From contig NZ_CP060139.1 in assembly GCF_014524565.1 (NCBI RefSeq), forward strand, positions 3,169,501-3,233,500: a stretch of 64,000 nucleotides of DNA, written 5' to 3'. Both the position numbers and the translations under genes were made by a program. The notes below the pieces were generated by a model, which worked only from the letters and a program-made list of their open reading frames with translations, did no database searches and was not told where the DNA came from. This stretch comes from Croceimicrobium hydrocarbonivorans. Its GTDB lineage: Bacteria; Bacteroidota; Bacteroidia; Flavobacteriales; Schleiferiaceae. The first letter of the stretch is position 1. Each line of letters begins with the position of its first letter. Shown one piece after another: positions 25,401-32,500 of this stretch.

Positions 25401-26550
25401 GGTCCCAGTTGGTGAAGGCTGCTGCCAGATCGATAGAATCTAAAGCTGGATTAAAGTCCTTCTCATTACTGAGATCCACTTGTAAAGTGACATAGAAGGA
25501 GTCAATTTGGGTAGGACAGTTGCCTAAAGTATCGCTGCTAAAACAACGCACTGGAACGATGGTATCTCTATTAAAGTTGATCGTCTTATTTCCACCCTGT
25601 TCCCAATTGGTGATACCGTTTGAGTGGAAGCGTGCTTTGTATTCTAAGAGCTGTTCGGCAAAGGCGAATTGAGCGGTGTAGACCAAGTCATTGTCGGGAT
25701 CGCTTAATTGATAAGCAGCATTATAAGCCGGATCCCAATTGCTAAAGGCACCGGCGATATCAACCTGATCAGTAGTGGGATTAAAAGTAGTATCAGCATT
25801 CATATCTATTTGAATGCTGACATTAAAAGTATCAGGTGGAATGGGGCAAGCTCCGAAGGTGTCGGCATTAAAGCAGCGTTGAGCCAGAACCGAATCTCGA
25901 TCAAAATTGATTTGTTTGTTGTTGCCGGTTTCCCATTGGGTGCCACCAGCATTATGATATCTAGCCTTGTATTCTAAAAGACCTTCTTCTAATCGAAAAG
26001 TACCGCTGTAAACCCCATCACCATCCGGATCACTCAAATTGTAATTCGAATCGTAATTGCCATTCCATGCATTGAATGGTCCGGCAATATCTACCGAATC
26101 CACACCCGGTGAAAAGGCCGCTTCCTTGTTCATATCTACATGAAAGCTTAAATTGAAGCTATCCGGTGCGCATACACAGAGGGTGTAACATATCTCAATC
26201 AAGGTATCCGAACTAAGGTTTAAGCCTCGGTTGCCATTTACGGAACAAGCTCCGGGAATAATTTCATCACTTCCCCAAGAATTACCATTGATAAACTTGT
26301 ACTCATAATTCCCATCGGGAATATTGACGCTTACGGAGTACACATTATTCCCTTGTGAACTTAGCGCAGTACTGGAAGGATCCCAATTAGAAGGGAAGCC
26401 TGCTGCCAGCTGGAAGTTTCCGGCAATATGGATACCAGCGGCATTAGGGCTAAAACCGCTTAGGTCCAGGCGGAATTCTACATTTCGGTTTTGGGCCTGT
26501 ACTTGAAACAAAAGACAGCAAAGTCCAATAAGGAGGATGGATTTTTTCAT
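19459..26550 (-). CDS. Giant T9SS-secreted protein with 15 starch-binding-like repeats, Calx-beta and lamin-tail domains
   Basis: 2363 residues, exported and probably surface-bound. In order: signal peptide (1-20); a divergent first beta domain (to about 135); 15 tandem repeats of about 110 residues to about 1775; a Calx-beta domain (to about 1900); an OB-fold-like region; a lamin-tail domain (starting CISEIMPNSG); and a T9SS type A tail with FEIYPNP. Each repeat reads like a CBM20/CBM48 fold (VDIAGAFSNWD, then DPDNDLIY, then LEYKARF) and ends with a conserved Cys pair in RCF-x5-7-C. No catalytic domain is visible, so it is probably an adhesin or glycan-binding protein. The carbohydrate-binding reading is by pattern only. 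Its stop abuts the MATE gene. Confidence 0.88.
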   Translation of the reverse strand: MKKSILLIGLCCLLFQVQAQNRNVEFRLDLSGFSPNAAGIHIAGNFQLAAGFPSNWDPSSTALSSQGNNVYSVSVNIPDGNYEYKFINGNSWGSDEIIPGACSVNGNRGLNLSSDTLIEICYTLCVCAPDSFNLSFHVDMNKEAAFSPGVDSVDIAGPFNAWNGNYDSNYNLSDPDGDGVYSGTFRLEEGLLEYKARYHNAGGTQWETGNNKQINFDRDSVLAQRCFNADTFGACPIPPDTFNVSIQIDMNADTTFNPTTDQVDIAGAFSNWDPAYNAAYQLSDPDNDLVYTAQFAFAEQLLEYKARFHSNGITNWEQGGNKTINFNRDTIVPVRCFSSDTLGNCPTQIDSFYVTLQVDLSNEKDFNPALDSIDLAAAFTNWDPNYNTTYALTDANTDSIWEITLYLPDSTLDYKIRFHNANGVNWEPGLDKSVTFWSDTTIAVRCFGSDTLGLCPFIPDTFNVTVQVDLSAEAGFDPTSDQVDIAGNFSNWDPNYNANYALTDPDNDLVYTAQFAFPEPLLEYKARFHSNGITNWEQGANKIVNFNGDTVVPVRCFSSDTLGYCPAQIDSFYVTLQVDLSNEKDFNPLLDSIDLAASFTNWNPNYNAAYALSDANTDSIWEITLYLPDSTLDYKIRFHNANGVNWEPGLDKSVTFWSDTTIAVRCFGSDTLGLCPFIPDTFNVTIQVDLSAEAGFDPTSDLVDIAGAFSNWDPAYNAAYQLSDPDNDLIYTAQFAFAEPNLEYKARFHSSGITNWEQGANKIVNFNGDTVVPVRCFSSDTLGNCPAQIDSFYVTLQVDLSNEKDFNPLLDSIDLAASFTNWNPNYNAAYALSDANTDSIWEITLYLPDSTLDYKIRFHNANGVNWEPGLDKSVTFWSDTTIAVRCFGSDTLGFCPNIPDTFNVTVQVDLSAEAGFDPTTDQVDIAGDFSNWDPAYNAAYQLSDPDNDLIYTAQFAFAEPILEYKARFHAGGITNWEQGGNKTVNFSGDTVVPVRCFGSDTLGNCPAQIDSFYVTLQVDLSNEKDFNPLLDSIDLAASFTNWNPNYNVAYALTDANTDSIWEITLYLPDSTLDYKIRFHNANGVNWEPGLDKSVTFWSDTTIDVRCFGSDTLGLCPNIPDTFNVTLQVDLSAEAGFDPSTDQVDIAGAFSNWDPAYNAAYQLSDPDNDLIYTAQFAFPEPLLEYKARFHSSGITNWEQGGNKTVNFNGDTVVPVRCFSSDTLGNCHAQIDSFYVTLQVDLSNEKDFNPALDSIDLAAAFTNWDPNYNTTYALTDANTDSIWEITLYLPDSTLDYKIRFHNANGVNWEPGLDKSVTFWSDTTIAVRCFGSDTLGLCPNIPDTFNVTIQVDLSAEAGFDPTSDQVDIAGAFSNWDPNYNANYALTDPDNDLIYTAQFAFAEPILEYKARFHSGGTTNWEQGGNKTVNFSGDTVVPLRCFSSDTLGNCPAQIDSFYVTLQVDLSNEKDFNPALDSIDLAASFSNWDPNYNAAYALTDANTDSIWEITLYLPDSTLDYKIRYHNAQGVNWEPGLDKSVTFWSDTTIDVRCFGSDTLGLCPNLPDTFNVTLNVDLSNEASFNPAVDFVDIAGFFSNWNGAYDPNYQLSDPDGDLIYTGQFAFAEPLLEYKARYHSSGSTNWENGANKIVNFNKDTVVGVRCFGNDFLGACNPVIDTFFVSLQVDMNYVTGFNPLTDSIDIAGAFSNWDPNLNLTYLMSDPDGDLVYDYTIYAPEPLLEYKARFHSSNGTNWENGANKLVNFSSDTLIPVRCFNSDTAGACVAPPPSPGIRFELSNLILAEASGTTPIALILSPSNASADTALILISKGNGASNSDFSTLPLATNDSLYLPIPANSDTLYFDLQIVDDLLVENTEQISFQLQSSSQGLLQIGSPANLLISILDNDVPSIPNYSIADISSQQANGLADSISVYCRLSGVLNSVDFKGGSGYDFHIADGSNALHISSPLDLNGYSNPSLGDSVVFIGQIAQSNGLLTLMADSLKWISANKPLPNPILVNAYRDSEESQIIKIGPLHFVNPANWPASGNSASLLMTNGPDTLSLHIDADTDIDGQNAITGNFEVTGVLSQNDPSLPYTEGYFIRPRFYSDFTPINSVAICISEIMPNSGLAWPIQGDWFEIYNYGNIPISLNGFSWDNSSGQSGAHSINGNWSLAPGERAILADVQAPFAATWIFDWKQNGNNLPLLIRDRDFNGFASLNAQGDAIHLFDSQGHLAAYSAYQGSDVLRGYSLEFDTLGSFSSRAVNGLRGAYVSLGGDVASPGNLSPIGLDENAYSPFEIYPNPAQDFLKIEANNFMQAQVQLIDQAGRPVGKWTLNGQSLELNTSQLAAGIYLLSIESDGYNYNYRISLKP
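21230..26150 (-). repeat. 15-unit tandem repeat array, about 330 bp per unit, alternating A/B (660 bp period)
   Basis: The central 12 units alternate between type A (QVDLSAEAGFDP start) and type B (QVDLSNEKDFNP start). Equivalent DNA segments recur every 660 bases, for example near 22201, 22861, 23521, 24181, 24841 and 25501. Bases 23945-24189 are identical to 24605-24849 (245 bp), and 22731-22821 are identical to 25371-25461 (91 bp, four periods apart). Boundaries of the array are approximate. Confidence 0.9.
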
Positions 26551-26563
26551 TGGTAGGTTAATT

Positions 26564-26580
26564 AGTGTAAAACTTACACT
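26564..26580. repeat. Perfect inverted repeat in the leader of the repeat-protein gene
   Basis: AGTGTAA and TTACACT are separated by three bases. The site lies 14 bases before the start codon of the minus-strand giant gene and just downstream of its -7 box, so it could be an operator or an mRNA hairpin that affects translation. It is also upstream of the divergent DUF4105 gene. Confidence 0.5.
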
Positions 26581-26587
26581 TATGACT

Positions 26588-26595
26588 CAAAAGTA
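26588..26595 (-). promoter_or_regulatory. -7 element of the giant repeat-protein gene
   Basis: The minus strand reads TACTTTTG, an exact TAnnTTTG match, 37 bases before the ATG at 26550. This predicts a leader of about 30 bases that contains the inverted repeat. No clear -33 TTG was seen. Confidence 0.5.
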
Positions 26596-26644
26596 GTAAC
26601 ATTTTTCTAAAGATTTGATAAACATGAGGTTTGGAATCTCAATT

Positions 26645-26672
26645 TTGCGAAGGCGAAAATGCCGTAATTTCG
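26645..26672 (+). promoter_or_regulatory. Promoter of the DUF4105 gene
   Basis: TTG at 26645-26647 and TAATTTCG at 26665-26672 with 17 bases between. The ATG is only 4 bases further (26677), so the transcript should be leaderless or nearly so. Confidence 0.55.
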
Positions 26673-26676
26673 GCCC

Positions 26677-27849
26677 ATGAAGCGAATCCTTTTCTTAATC
26701 CTCCTCTCCAGTCAGCTGCTTTCAGCGCAAAGACCCTTGAGTGCCCAGGCCGAAATAAGCCTGATAACTTGCGGACCGGGGCAGAATGAATTATACTCAG
26801 CTTTTGGGCATTCTGCGGTTCGAGTTAAGGATCCGGCACAGAATATAGACTGGGTATTTAATTATGGGATTTTTGATTTCGATCAACCTAATTTCTACCT
26901 CAATTTCGCCCGCGGTCATTTACTATACATGTTAGCGGTGAGCGATTGGCAACGCTTTCAGTATGGCTATCGGCGAGAAGGTCGCTACGTTCATGAGCAG
27001 GTTTTAGATTTGGATAGCCTTCAGGCGCAAGCCTATTTTGAATTTCTATGGACTAATGCCCGCCCGGAAAATCGCGATTACTACTATGATTATTTCTATG
27101 ATAATTGTGCCACCCGCGTGCGTGATGGACTGGAGCTTGCAATGGGAGAGGGGCAGGTGAAGTTTAAGGATTCCACTTTTTATCAACCATCCTTAAGTAT
27201 TCGCGAATTATGCGATGAATATTTGGAATATCAGCCTTGGGGCGATTTGGGTATTGATCTCTGCCTGGGATTGCCGATGGATAAACAAGCTGATGCTCGT
27301 ATTGAGATGTTTTTACCGGATTTGCTAGAAGCGGCTTTCGCCGAAGCACTCATAAAGGATGAGCAAGGAACAAGGCCATTGGTTAAGGAAAGCAGAGTGG
27401 TTTATCCCCAAATTGCCAAGCCCCAAAAGTCTTGGTGGCGACCCTTGGTCTTTTTTAGTGCTCTATTTGTCATTGGAGGTCTACTAAGCTGGCTTTATTT
27501 TAAAAAGCCAAAAACCTTGCGACTTTTCGATGCCCTGGTTTTTGGTATCAGCGGTTTATTGGGATTGCTATTACTAATATTATGGTTGTTTACGGATCAT
27601 AAGGCTGCAGCCTATAATTTCAATATTCTCCTTTTTTTACCCACCCATCTGCTGCTGATCCCATCGATTCTTAGAGGGAAATTTGCAGCATGGATGATGG
27701 CTTACCTGAAGTTCATGCCCATTTTTTATGCGGTATTGTTGCTGACCTGGTTTTGGTTACCTCAGCAATTGCATATGGGCTTAATGCCTTTTGCTATGCT
27801 ATTAATGCTGCGAACCTGGCATTTATCCCGCCATGGGAAATCGGCTTAA
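26677..27849 (+). CDS. DUF4105 (Lnb N-terminal-like) membrane protein
   Basis: 390 residues: a signal peptide (MKRILFLILLSSQLLSAQ), a periplasmic DUF4105 domain to about 240, then a stretch of five or so membrane helices near 250-385. The domain shows LITCGPGQNELYSAFGHSAVRV, NYGIFDFDQPNFYLNFARG and YDYFYDNCATRVRD. The Cys and His pattern in SAFGHSA and DNCATR suggests a papain-like cysteine hydrolase fold of the NlpC/P60 kind; the catalytic role is inference. The gene is divergent from the giant repeat protein, and its end overlaps the convergent Omp85-like gene by 4 bases. Confidence 0.83.
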   Translation: MKRILFLILLSSQLLSAQRPLSAQAEISLITCGPGQNELYSAFGHSAVRVKDPAQNIDWVFNYGIFDFDQPNFYLNFARGHLLYMLAVSDWQRFQYGYRREGRYVHEQVLDLDSLQAQAYFEFLWTNARPENRDYYYDYFYDNCATRVRDGLELAMGEGQVKFKDSTFYQPSLSIRELCDEYLEYQPWGDLGIDLCLGLPMDKQADARIEMFLPDLLEAAFAEALIKDEQGTRPLVKESRVVYPQIAKPQKSWWRPLVFFSALFVIGGLLSWLYFKKPKTLRLFDALVFGISGLLGLLLLILWLFTDHKAAAYNFNILLFLPTHLLLIPSILRGKFAAWMMAYLKFMPIFYAVLLLTWFWLPQQLHMGLMPFAMLLMLRTWHLSRHGKSA

Positions 27850-28970
27850 AAAGCCTCGCCAATAAAGAAGTAAAAGCCAGGTCCTTCTTCGGTCATGGCG
27901 AAATCGAGGCGAGTGTAAATGTCCTTTTGCGGGAAGATCAGAAAGCGTAGTCCCGCTCCGCCTGCGAGTTTAAAATCATTGAGCTTGAGGTTCTCCCACT
28001 GAGGATATACTTGGCCAGCGGCCATAAAGAAGGAAGCTCCCCATCTCTTAGAGAAGGAAAAAGGTAGAATGCGATATTCACTTTGGAAGGCCAAAAGGTT
28101 TTGATCCCGGTATCGACCATAATAATAACCACGCATCATGCTTTCGCCGCCCATTAAGGACAACATATGAAAGGGGGCATTGCCATTTACAAATTGTCCT
28201 AAAAGCTGATTAGCCCAAACCTGGTTTGAAGTAGTGCTGCGGTAAAAACGACTGTCTACTAATAAACTGGTGAAATTGTATTCAGAACCCCAAAAGGGAG
28301 AGTAGCGTAAAAAACTAAGTTCGGTGAAATTCCCATCTCTAACGTTGAGCACATTGTGGCGGTCATCATAAACAGCAGATAGGCCTAATCCTAAATTAAA
28401 GGAGCCATTCGCCCCCGACGGGAAGGGGTAGCCCTGATCGCTTTGACTGATAAAATTGCTTCGACTTAAACTTTGGAGGTCAGCATAAACTCCAGCGTAT
28501 AGATAACCCTGTATTTGCTTAAGAAAATGCTCTTTCCATAGAAGATATTGAGCATCAACAAGGGCGAGCGGGTCTGCCGGGGTGTTTTTTCCAACCCCGT
28601 GATAGAATAATGGAAAGGATTGATATCGGAGGCGCCCCAGAAACATATATCGATCATGATCTCCGTAGTTGGCATGATCCAGCCAAAGGCCATATTGATG
28701 TTCGAGGGTATAGAAAGTAAAGGCATTAAACTCCGAAAGTCGGTTTTCAGGATTGCCTTTTGCGTAATAGAGATAGAGAGAGCTTAAGCCGAATTCCCAT
28801 GAAGTTTCTGGTGCAAAGGCCAAGGTAGGGTAGACGATAAAACTTGGGCTACCATCATTGGATTCTTCCTTGGTGAGGCTTTCCCAGTACCGACTCCAAA
28901 AATTTTGAGCCTTCATCGAGTGCAGACAAAGGCTCAAGAATATAAAAATAACAAGCTTTTTCAAAGGCAA
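27846..28970 (-). CDS. Omp85/BamA-type outer-membrane barrel without POTRA domains
   Basis: 374 residues with a signal peptide (KLVIFIFLSLCLHSMKAQ) and a 16-strand-type barrel region. The key motif GGESMMRGYYYGRYRDQNLL matches the lid-lock loop (GG..RGY..G...D) of the bacterial surface antigen/D15 family, and the protein ends in an aromatic residue (IGEAF). No POTRA repeats are present, as is usual for the short Bacteroidota members of this family. The role is unknown; related proteins are placed near lipases or phosphatases. It lies directly downstream of the GNAT-like gene with no intervening base, so the two are probably cotranscribed. Confidence 0.8.
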   Translation of the reverse strand: MPLKKLVIFIFLSLCLHSMKAQNFWSRYWESLTKEESNDGSPSFIVYPTLAFAPETSWEFGLSSLYLYYAKGNPENRLSEFNAFTFYTLEHQYGLWLDHANYGDHDRYMFLGRLRYQSFPLFYHGVGKNTPADPLALVDAQYLLWKEHFLKQIQGYLYAGVYADLQSLSRSNFISQSDQGYPFPSGANGSFNLGLGLSAVYDDRHNVLNVRDGNFTELSFLRYSPFWGSEYNFTSLLVDSRFYRSTTSNQVWANQLLGQFVNGNAPFHMLSLMGGESMMRGYYYGRYRDQNLLAFQSEYRILPFSFSKRWGASFFMAAGQVYPQWENLKLNDFKLAGGAGLRFLIFPQKDIYTRLDFAMTEEGPGFYFFIGEAF

Positions 28971-29255
28971 TTACAAATGGATGCCTACCGGTAGCAGTGA
29001 TTTTAGTTCAGGATGCCCCTTGAAATAATCTTTTACGAAACGAGTCATTGGAACTACCCGCATGCCGGTTTCTTCGATTATTTTTAAGGTGATGCCCAGC
29101 ATTTCTTCTGCACGACCATCTTCTTGGAATTTTTTTGGGAAATCAACCCGGGTAAGGAAGTATTTGCGCTCTTGAATTTGGTATTCAATAATCGCCAACC
29201 TTTCCCCAACGCGCACTTCGAAATGTCGCATTTCTTGATTATCAATAACTTCCAT
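28971..29255 (-). CDS. Small GNAT-like acetyltransferase (YjdJ type) with altered loop
   Basis: 94 residues with the plan of the minimal YjdJ/Gcn5-related proteins: EVRVGERLAIIEYQI at the start, a short beta-turn, then ETGMRVVPMTRFVKDYFKGHPEL at the end. The latter matches the family's VxPxCxFVxxxxxxHPE signature, with Thr where Cys is common. The acetyl-CoA pyrophosphate loop (normally GxGIGxxL) is here QEDGRAEEML, so acetyl-CoA binding may be weak or lost. The stop is directly followed by the Omp85-like gene. The physiological target of this family is unknown. Confidence 0.7.
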   Translation of the reverse strand: MEVIDNQEMRHFEVRVGERLAIIEYQIQERKYFLTRVDFPKKFQEDGRAEEMLGITLKIIEETGMRVVPMTRFVKDYFKGHPELKSLLPVGIHL

Positions 29256-29568
29256 GGAATCTGTTTTGAGCCGTAAAGTTACAATTTATTCAGCTTTCCA
29301 TCTCCCTCTAAAATTGAAGTCTTTCCATTGATGGCTCTAGCATCGCTTTAAAAATTCCAATAATTGATTTCCATCAGAATCTAAGGGAATACTTAACGAA
29401 GAATTAATACAAAAATTATAATGATTCTAAATATTGTTAACTGCTGTTTGTCAAGTATTTAAAAGCTCGATAAATATTTGTTATCAACATTTATAGGCTT
29501 GTCCCTTCGTAGGCATTTTCAGAATAAACTTGAATCAATACATTAGTGGTGCGAATAAATACTTTATT
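29256..29568. other. AT-rich divergent intergenic region
   Basis: About 313 bases between the small GNAT-like gene and the first giant paralogue. On the minus strand TAACTTTA at 29274-29281 is one base off TAnnTTTG and could be the GNAT promoter. On the plus strand I see only weak candidates such as TAGGCTTG at 29494-29501. No ORF of note or terminator hairpin was found. A TTG at 29530 is in frame with the giant gene, but the signal peptide begins at the ATG at 29569. Confidence 0.4.
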
Positions 29569-32500
29569 ATGAGACACGTAGTACTATCTCTTTTCCTTAC
29601 GATGTCTTGGCTTTTCTCTGTAGGCCAGGGCACGATTACAACGAGTCCGCCATTGACTCCAAACAATGGCTCTAACGGTATATCCTTGAGGGTTGAGGCG
29701 ACCTCCCCAATTGAGATTACCGGCATTTCCAACATTTTTGCCAGCGGTGCATCCAGTGCACATGTTTGGGTACGTCAAGGCGGGGTAACTCCCGGAGGTA
29801 CTCCGAGCATTTCAGCGGCAAATGGTTGGACTCAAGTGGTTACCAGTGCTCCTTTAACCGGTGCAACGGGAACCAATTTGGTAACTATTCCATTTAATGG
29901 AGTAAAGATTCCGGTTCCTTCTGGAGGTTCTATCGGTATCTTTATCGAAACTGAAACCGGAACTTCTCGTTATCAAACCGGTACAGCTTCTGATCAGGTG
30001 ATTTTCACCGATGGAACCATGACGGTAAATGTTGCGGATTCTGTAGCCTATGGCGGTCCTGCAACAAGTCCGACCAACAATCCCCGTCGTTTTGTAGGTG
30101 ATGTTACTTATGCATTATCTGTAACTGGTAACTGTACTCCTTTTACCGGATTTGCAATCGACAGTATTAGTGGCACTGCTGCTAAAGTGAACTGGACGCC
30201 TGGAACCGGAAACACCGGTTACAAATTGGAGTACGGTCCTGCAGGTTTTACGCCTGGAACCGGTACTGTGGTTAGTGGTACTTACCCTACTAGTCCTGTA
30301 ACTCCTCCAGTGATTTTATCTGGTTTGAGTGCCAGCACTACTTATGATGTATACTTCGAGGAGTATTGCAACACCGGAACCGACACTGTTGGTTTTCCAA
30401 CTCCACAAAGCTTTACCACTACTAAATTATGTGGTGCGCCAACTGGTTTTGCTGAATCTAACCTTACTTCTAACTCGGTTGATGTAAACTGGTCGCAAGC
30501 CGGTTCTTATACCGAGGCTTGGGTAATGTGGGGTCCTGCCGGAACTGCTCCTGGTAGTGCCGGATGGGATGTAGACACCATTATGTCTCCTACCATGACC
30601 TACACCATTGCGGGTTTAAGCCCATCTACTGGATATGATATCTATTTAGCTACTAATTGCGGTGGTGGTAATGGTGTATCTGATACCGTTGGTCCATTGC
30701 AAATTGTAACTCCTATTCAAGGACCACAAGGTTTGAACTGTACCACTGGTCAGCCTGGTTTAATCTTCCAGGATGATTTCGAAACTCAAGTGGGTTGGAC
30801 CGGAGATTTCGGTACCGGAACCACTGCTTCGAACTGGAACTACCACTCAGGTCCTACCGGATCAACTAACACAGGTCCTACGGGAGCACACAGCGGAACT
30901 AATTATTTATATACTGAGGTTTCCGGAACATCGGCTGGAACCCATATTGAGGCGATTACCCCACGTATTGATTTGAGTTCTTCATTTAATAATGCTGAGC
31001 TTTCTTTTTGGTTGCATGCTTATGGTGCGAACATCGACACCATTAAAGTTCAGGTTGGTGGTTCAGCTACAGGACCCTGGAATACTGTGTTCACCAGAGT
31101 AGGTCAGGTTCAAACAGCCAATGCAGATCCCTGGCAGCAGGTGGGTGTGAATCTGGATTCTTATGTAGGTTCGGCAATTCACATTCGTTTCTTGGTTATT
31201 CATGGTACCAGCTTTGATGGTGACGTATCAATCGACTTGGTAGAGGTTAGCTCTTGTCAGACTTGTCCTTTCCCAGGCACTCCTACTTTAACTTATATCT
31301 CTAGTGATTCTGCTGCCTTTAGCTGGAGCGGCGCAGGATATGATTATGATGTAAACTGGGGTCCAAAAGGATTTAGCCAAGGTTCGGCTTCAGCCGTTTA
31401 CGACAGTACCACTACCAATAGCATTGGTATCGGTGGTTTAAGTGGCAATACAGCTTATGATTTATACATCCGTAACGATTGCTCGGATTCAGCCAATGGA
31501 ACCAGTGGTTGGGTAGGTCCGCTTACATTCGTAACCTTATGTAATGCTTTAACGGCTCCTTATTATAATGATTTCGATACCGACTCATTAAACCAGGTGC
31601 CTATCTGCTGGGACAATGCCATCATTGGCGGTACCAGCCCAACATTGCCTAATGCAGATGTTGAAGTTCCAAGTACGACTTATGGTGCGGTTTCTTCACC
31701 CAATGTGGTTCGTTTCTATAACTACAACACTGATACCATTTGGTTAATTTCTCCTGAGTTCTCTGATATGCCAGTGGGTGATAAGCGAGTAAACTTCTTC
31801 GCTATGACCACTTCTACAGCCACAAATCACACTTTGGAGATCGGAACCATGAGCAATATTTCTGATCGCTCAACTTATACTCCTATTGATACTGTTACTT
31901 TAGGTAACAATTATCAGCAGTACTTTGTAGACTTAACTACCGCTAATAATTACAATGGAACCGATACCTATGTGGTATTGAATCACACCGGTCCAGATTT
32001 CAGTACTTATTACATTGACAATTTTAGCTACGAAGTAATTCCAGCTTGTGCACCTCCATTAGTTACTAGCTTAGGTGTAAGCGGCGTAGGTCCTACTACA
32101 GCCAATACTTTCTGGGGTAGTGGATCTGATGGTGATAAGACCTATATCGAGTGGGGAACACCTGGCTTTACGCCTGGATCCGGTGTATTTGTAGATTCTG
32201 TTCCCGGAACCACAGATACTTATCTAATCCAAGGTCTTGCTGCTCAAACTACTTATGAGTTCTATATTCAGGATTCCTGTTTAACTGACGGCTTAAGCCC
32301 ATGGGTAGGTCCATTTACCTTTACTACTGCATGTAATATTATCTCGGCTCCAATCTTCGAAGATTTCGACGGTACTACCTGGACTGCCAGTGGTAACAAT
32401 GCCGGTAATATTTTAGATCCATGTTGGAGTGCTGATCCGGATGTGAGCAATGGTGGTGAGCCATTTAAATGGATTCCACGTTCAACCGGTCCAACCAGTG

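Noticed and set aside
20000-26510. Several plus-strand open frames of 60-111 codons opposite the repeat gene
   Set aside because: They recur with the repeat period, lack start signals and signal or domain features, and are shadows of the minus-strand gene.
19459-26550. CRISPR-like periodicity
   Set aside because: The period is 330/660 bp and lies in a continuous reading frame of beta-rich protein repeats; there are no short identical repeats with unique spacers.
29530-29568. Upstream TTG start extending paralogue 1 by 13 residues
   Set aside because: The added residues are polar and would bury the signal peptide; the ATG at 29569 opens a normal signal sequence. The same logic was used for paralogue 2 (35268) and the TPR kinase (54672).
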